Of a stretch of 64,000 nt of DNA, positions 59,261-64,000 are shown piece by piece (position 1 is the first letter of the stretch; each line of letters starts with the position of its first letter). The DNA comes from Progne subis subis (taxonomy: Eukaryota > Chordata > Aves > Passeriformes > Hirundinidae): positions 2,108,001-2,172,000 of the forward strand of contig JAKJHU010000085.1 in the NCBI GenBank assembly GCA_022316685.1, read 5' to 3'. The notes under the pieces are model-generated. The model worked only from the letters and a program-made list of their open reading frames with translations, was not told the origin of the DNA and did not search any database. Position numbers and translations under genes: made by a program.

Positions 59261-60403
59261 AGCCTGGTGTCGGTGCAGGTGGGAGCCCAGGTGGGGCACG
59301 GCCAGCCTGGGATGGATTTGGGATTTGTCACCGGGATGCTGCTGTCTGAACCCAGATTAATTGATCCTGCTGCTGTGGATGTATAAAATTGTGGTTTTTT
59401 TCTGCTGCCAAAGCCAGAACGGAAAGATCCAAGTGTCAAACGCTGTCCCCAGCAAGGCCCTGGTGCAAGGGGCAGCTGCTGGGGTGTGTGCATGGAGGGC
59501 TCTCATCCTCTCAAACTTCCCTGCGTGCCCTTAATGGTCGTGATTGGTTTGGGTTTGGTTGTTTTTTTTTTTTCTGATTGAAATTTCCTTATGGAAATCA
59601 ACCAGAGGCCTGATTCAGGAAATCAATTAAAGGCCTGATTCACTTGGGAGCAAATCCAAATTGCTGTCTGAGAATGTCGAGGTAGTAAACACACAATTCA
59701 TTAAATGGTGTGGTTGGAAGGTGGCTGTGAGGAAGCGTTTCCCAGCTCCTGCTCTGCCCATGGTGCCAGTTTGCTTTTTAAATTAATGAGCGCATGGATC
59801 ACAGCGGCCTGGGGCTGATGGACGGGGGTGCCAGCTCAATTTTCTAAGAGTAAATTGGAATATTAAAAATTCATCCTTCCCCTTGGCTTGTGCCTGCTCC
59901 CAGCATTTCAAGTAAGGGGGTGATGGACTCAGGGAGGACGTTTTGTTCTGCTGACCGTGGCTGCAGCATCCATCACCCTGTGTCCATGTGTGGTGCAGCA
60001 TCTCCTGGCTCCCGGTGCCGTGGGGTGTCCTTGGCACAGCCCTGCTGCACACACAGCCTCAGGCCCCTCTGTGCCTGCCCACAGCGGGGATCAGCCCCGT
60101 TCTCCAGGGACAAACAGCAGAAAACCTGCTGGGAGGCTTTCCCTGTGCCAAACCTGCCTGGGGACAGTTGTGCTGTGCCAGCTCCCTGCCCAGGGCTCCG
60201 TGCTGGGCGTTGGGGAAATTCCAGTGGCTGCGATGGGAGACCCCGACCCATCGCTGCGGGGGGAGCTTTGCAGAGCGGGTGTGAGCAGGGAGGGAGTTCA
60301 CCAGGAGCAGGTTTTCCAGGGCTGTTGGCTCAGACTGGAGGGTTTTGGGGCAGGGTTGGTCCCCCCGTGGCTCTGATGTGATCTCTTCCCTCCAGGAGCT
60401 GCC

Positions 60404-63201
60404 ATGGCCCGCAGCCGCTCTCGGAAGCGATCACGGAGCAGGAGCAAAAGCGGCTCTCGGAGCAGGCAGGAGAGGAAGGAGAAGAAAAGGAGGAAGAGCA
60501 GCAAGGACTCGCTGCAGGGCAGCAGCTCTCCACCGAGGAAGAGGATCTCTGGCTCTCACGGACACAAGTCGAGCTTGGCAGCGGCCAGGGAAGGTGGGGA
60601 AAGGCCCCTGATCTTTCACCACATTTCCCTGGGGCAGGGGCACAGAGAGGGCCCAGGGGGAGAAGAGGGTCCCTGGATTTAGCTGGTGTCTGTCACCTTG
60701 TTCTGCACTTTGTGCCCACTTTGGTCTTGTTCTGACAAGTGCAGAGCCCTCAGCCCCCCCACGAGCTGGGCTGGTAGCACAGAACATCCTGGGATGAATG
60801 GGGAATTCCAGGCAGGAAAGAAACCAGGCTGGGAAGGGGATAAAGCAACATCTCTGCTGCTGCAGAGCCAAGGCTGCTCCACTCACCCTCTTCTCATGTA
60901 TTGCAGAAAAGAAGAAGGAAGGAAAGGACAGGAAGAAAAGGAAGGCCAGTAGCTCTTCCTCTGGGACATCTTCATCCACCAGCTCTTCCTCATCTTCCTC
61001 TTCCTCCAGCTCCTCTTCTGATGATTCCAGTGACAGTGACTCCAAAACGAAGAAGAGTCAAGACAGCAAAAAAAAGCGAGTGAAACAGAAAGACAAAAAG
61101 AAGAGGAAGAAGAAGAAGAAGAAAAAAATAAAGAAGAAATTGAAGAAGGCAGCAAAGGAGAGGGCTAAGGAGGAGAAAGCCAAGGGAGAAGAGGTGCCTG
61201 GCCCCTCGCTGGAGCAGTGGCAGAGGGAGTCAGGGGTGGACTCTGGGCCAGGTAAGGATGCTCTTCCCCTCCTGCTGGGGCCTGTGCACACAGGGGTTGT
61301 GCTGGTCCCTTTCCAAGTGGGGCTGAGGGAAGCAGGGCTGGGTACAGGCAGGAGCCCCAGGCTCTCCGCCCTCCCACGTACGGTGCCCACCTTTGAGCCA
61401 CACTCAGAGATGGATTTGTGAGGAGTTAGGATGTGGTTTATAGATGTGAGTGGGGAACAAAGGTGCCAAATGGAAGGACACAGGCAGCAGTGACACCCTG
61501 CCAAAGCTGCTCCTGGCTTTGGGATGTGAAGTGTTCCTTTCCTTGCGCGGTTTGTCGCCGTTCCCCGAGCACCACCGGGGATCAGGTGTGGAATGCTGTC
61601 CAGGGGCTGCAGCCCTGGTGCTGTGCCCCTCTCATGGAGCACAGCTCTGACTGAGCCTTGCATTCCAGTTCTGACAGATGAACAGAAATCCCGGATCCAG
61701 GCTATGAAGCCAATGACAAAGGAGGAGTGGGACGCGAGGCAGAGCGTCATAAGGAGAGTGGTGGATCCTGAAACGGGGAGAACCAGGTATGACCCTGGGG
61801 AAAAGGGAGATGGATTGTCCATTCCCATCCAAGCTGAGTGGGCTGGAGGCCTGGAGGACGCCTGTCCATGGCACTGCAGCACCACCCCTGGAGCCAGGCC
61901 CCCTCCAGCAGCAAAGGCCTGAGCCAACCCCTCACAGGTCCCCCCTCATCAGGCCTGGTGTGACTTTACCCAGAAAGTGACACAATGACACCAAATCACT
62001 GAATTGTGCTGGGATCCACACAAGGGACACGGGGCTGCGTCCCAGTATCCCATTGCTGCATCCACTTACCTTTCAGCCCCAAAGCCCTGGGCACCACCCA
62101 GGTGGGAATGAGGAGCACGTGCCCTGTGGGGTTACAGGCAGCAATCAAACCCAAGTTCATTTAGCTGCCAAATAGAAATGACCCAGTTTTTAATAAACTG
62201 CATCTTCTCAGCGAGCAGAAAACATCATGCTGAAGAGAATTGGGTATGACAAGTCCAGTCTTAAAATAGAAGGCAGCCTGCAGGGCTCAGGGAGGTGTGG
62301 AACAAAGGTCGGTTCCCTGTAAGGCACGTAATGAAGACAATTAAATTTCTGTTGGTGTTTGGAGGTGTGAGCCGCCTCTGACACTGCCTGGAATTTGCTC
62401 AGCAAGATGCTCCCTGACCTGGCTGCGTTTCAGGCCCGAACTGGCTCCTGTTCCTGAATGGCTTTGCAGTTTCCTGGGGCAGCCAGGACCACACCTGAGC
62501 TCTATTAAAAAAGGAAGAGGTTTTGCATGGGTTGGGGCACCGTGGATTGCAGGGTGACAGGGGCTGATTTATTAGGAGTGTTTTCCTTTGCCAGTGTGAC
62601 TGACTGCACGCAGCAGGCAGTGCCCACAGCCTGGGGCAGAGCCAGCCAGCCCTCAGCTCTCAGGGGAGCGCTCCTGTCCTTGCTGCAGCGTGCTGACATT
62701 AATCCCATGGGAGCAATGGCAAAGCCTGCTGTGCTGTTTGGGCTTGGTATAAAAACAGTCACAAAATACATTGTCAGGGTCAGCACTGGCCTTGCCTGGA
62801 GGTTTGGGGGAGCTGGGGCACAGAGGTGCCCTCGGGGTGGGGGTCAGCACCTTTGCAGCTGCAGGAACTTGGCAGTCCCCTCACGGCTCCTGGGCCTGTG
62901 CTCGTGTTGCAGGCTCATTAAGGGGGACGGGGAAGTCCTGGAAGAAATCGTCAGCAAGGAGAGACACAAGGAGATTAACAAGGTACTGGGAACCAGCACG
63001 AGCTGCAGGGGGTGGCTGGGCACAGCCAGGGGGGTTGTTTTCCCATCCTGGGGCCAAGTTGAGCCCTGGCAGCACTGCCAGGACCCTGGGGTGGTGCTGC
63101 AGCCCTGGGCAGGGAGTGCTGTGAGCGCTGTGTCTCCCTTGCAGCAAGCCACGCGTGGGGACGGGCTGGCCTTCCAGGTGAGGACGGGGATGCTGCAGTG
63201 A
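60404..63201 (+). CDS. ARL6IP4: ARL6IP4 (SRp25), nuclear RS/K-rich splicing-associated protein
   Basis: ARL6IP4 is a nuclear speckle/nucleolar protein reported to bind ARL6 and to influence splice-site choice. Exons: coding from 60404 in 60396-60593, then 60907-61251, 61669-61786, 62913-62982 and 63145-63201. Phases agree and give 259 residues. The N-terminus is an RS-type basic region ([20 protein letters not shown]). A long Ser tract near residues 75-105 runs into [14 protein letters not shown], then a Lys-rich block with 7 consecutive Lys. The conserved C-terminal domain starts at about residue 180: [40 protein letters not shown] and [16 protein letters not shown]. The ATG is at 60404, eight bases after the acceptor at 60395. 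The low-complexity region alone would not be diagnostic; the C-terminal domain makes the identity secure. Confidence 0.96.
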
Positions 63202-64000
63202 GGGTGGGCAGCAGCCAGCCCAGGAGCCCGTCCTGCTGCCCCTGCCAGCCCGGGGAGAGCCTCTGCCTCTGGACCACGCACACAGCACCGTGTCAGGATG
63301 TGCCCAGGGGCCCTGTGCAGCTGCTCTGTAAGTTACTGACTGGGAAGGAGAGCGACTTTGGTGGTTCATGTCCCAGTTAACAGCTTCTCCCCATCCCTGT
63401 TCAGGTCACTGTGGCTGTAAGGTACCCGAGCCCTTTGCCCCAGCACTCCTCTGGATGCTGGAGGAGCTCAGCAGCACCCAGGGGACAGGCTGGAGGGTGC
63501 TGAGCACCTCAAGGTGCCCTGGGCTTTGTGGGCCAGGAGCCAATGCTGTGGTCAGGACAGGCCGTGTTCCAGGGCCACAAAACATGCAGCTGGCTGCCAC
63601 TTCTTCCCTTCAGGGGCTGCCCGTGTCCCTTTCCTTGCTGGATCTGGCTCAGAGGCCCTTTGCACTCACTGACCCCGCTCAGAGAGGAGCGGCTGTGGCT
63701 CTCCACCCCTGAGTGCCACCCCCTGTGCCCCAGGGCTACTCCCAGCCTTCCTGCAGCTTCACCTCCTTGGCTAGGGGAGCGCTGACCTGGCACACTGCGC
63801 TGGCATCTCTGCAGGTGTGCTTTGGGGACGGGTGGCTTTGCCTTGCTCCCTGCTCCTGCATGCAACCCGTGTCCCTTCCCCGCAGCACAGGCCCCGGGCA
63901 GCACTGGGGCTCTGGGCTTCTCAGGGCCTAGGGCTGCTCTGAAGCAAACACAGCAGCCTTTCCCCTTGCTGGAAAGTCCATAAATCTACAAACTGTTAAA
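63202..64000. other. Downstream flank of ARL6IP4
   Basis: GC-rich sequence after the ARL6IP4 stop, presumably 3' UTR then intergenic. I find no AATAAA in it. No exon is recognised on either strand. In human the next gene is PITPNM2 on the opposite strand, so its 3' UTR could reach here, but nothing in this sequence shows that. Confidence 0.4.

Overview
The window is vertebrate nuclear DNA, most likely from a bird. Introns are short, GT-AG splice sites flank every coding block, promoters are CpG islands, and the dispersed repeats are fragments of CR1, the main avian LINE. Gene order is HIP1R(+), VPS37B(-), ABCB9(-), an integrase-derived gene(-), OGFOD2(+), ARL6IP4(+). From memory this matches human 12q24.31 (chicken chromosome 15), apart from the integrase-derived gene. 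I cannot name the species.

Layout. 1-7.2 kb holds the 3' half of HIP1R: coiled coil, THATCH/I-LWEQ actin-binding domain, stop at 6446-6448 and 3' UTR. 7.2-13.2 kb is AT-rich sequence between convergent genes, with a large TA microsatellite. 13.2-25.8 kb is VPS37B, complete in four coding exons, 285 aa, with a CpG-island promoter. 25.8-31.4 kb is intergenic and starts with a CR1 fragment. 31.4-44.6 kb is ABCB9 (TAPL), eleven coding exons, about 796 aa once one extra base is discounted. 44.8-51.75 kb is an intact eight-exon, 422-aa gene derived from a GIN/Gypsy-type integrase. 51.75-52.13 kb is a 387-bp CpG-rich divergent promoter shared with OGFOD2. 52.13-57.47 kb is OGFOD2, seven exons, 349 aa once two extra bases are discounted. 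58.6-63.2 kb is ARL6IP4, 259 aa. The last 0.8 kb shows no convincing exon.

Working relationships. HIP1R (clathrin and actin), VPS37B (ESCRT-I) and ABCB9 (lysosomal peptide transporter) all act in the endolysosomal system. The adjacency is inherited synteny, not an operon. OGFOD2 is a predicted 2-oxoglutarate/Fe(II) dioxygenase and ARL6IP4 a nuclear RS-type splicing-associated protein.

Main points for a second look: (1) the integrase-derived gene keeps its zinc finger and an open frame but has lost the DDE triad, and it shares a promoter region with OGFOD2; (2) four single-base insertions interrupt otherwise well-preserved frames in HIP1R, ABCB9 and OGFOD2 (twice), all next to CA or CAG, which looks like assembly error but needs reads or RNA to settle; (3) a nine-copy 28-bp minisatellite lies 38 bp from an exon of the integrase-derived gene.
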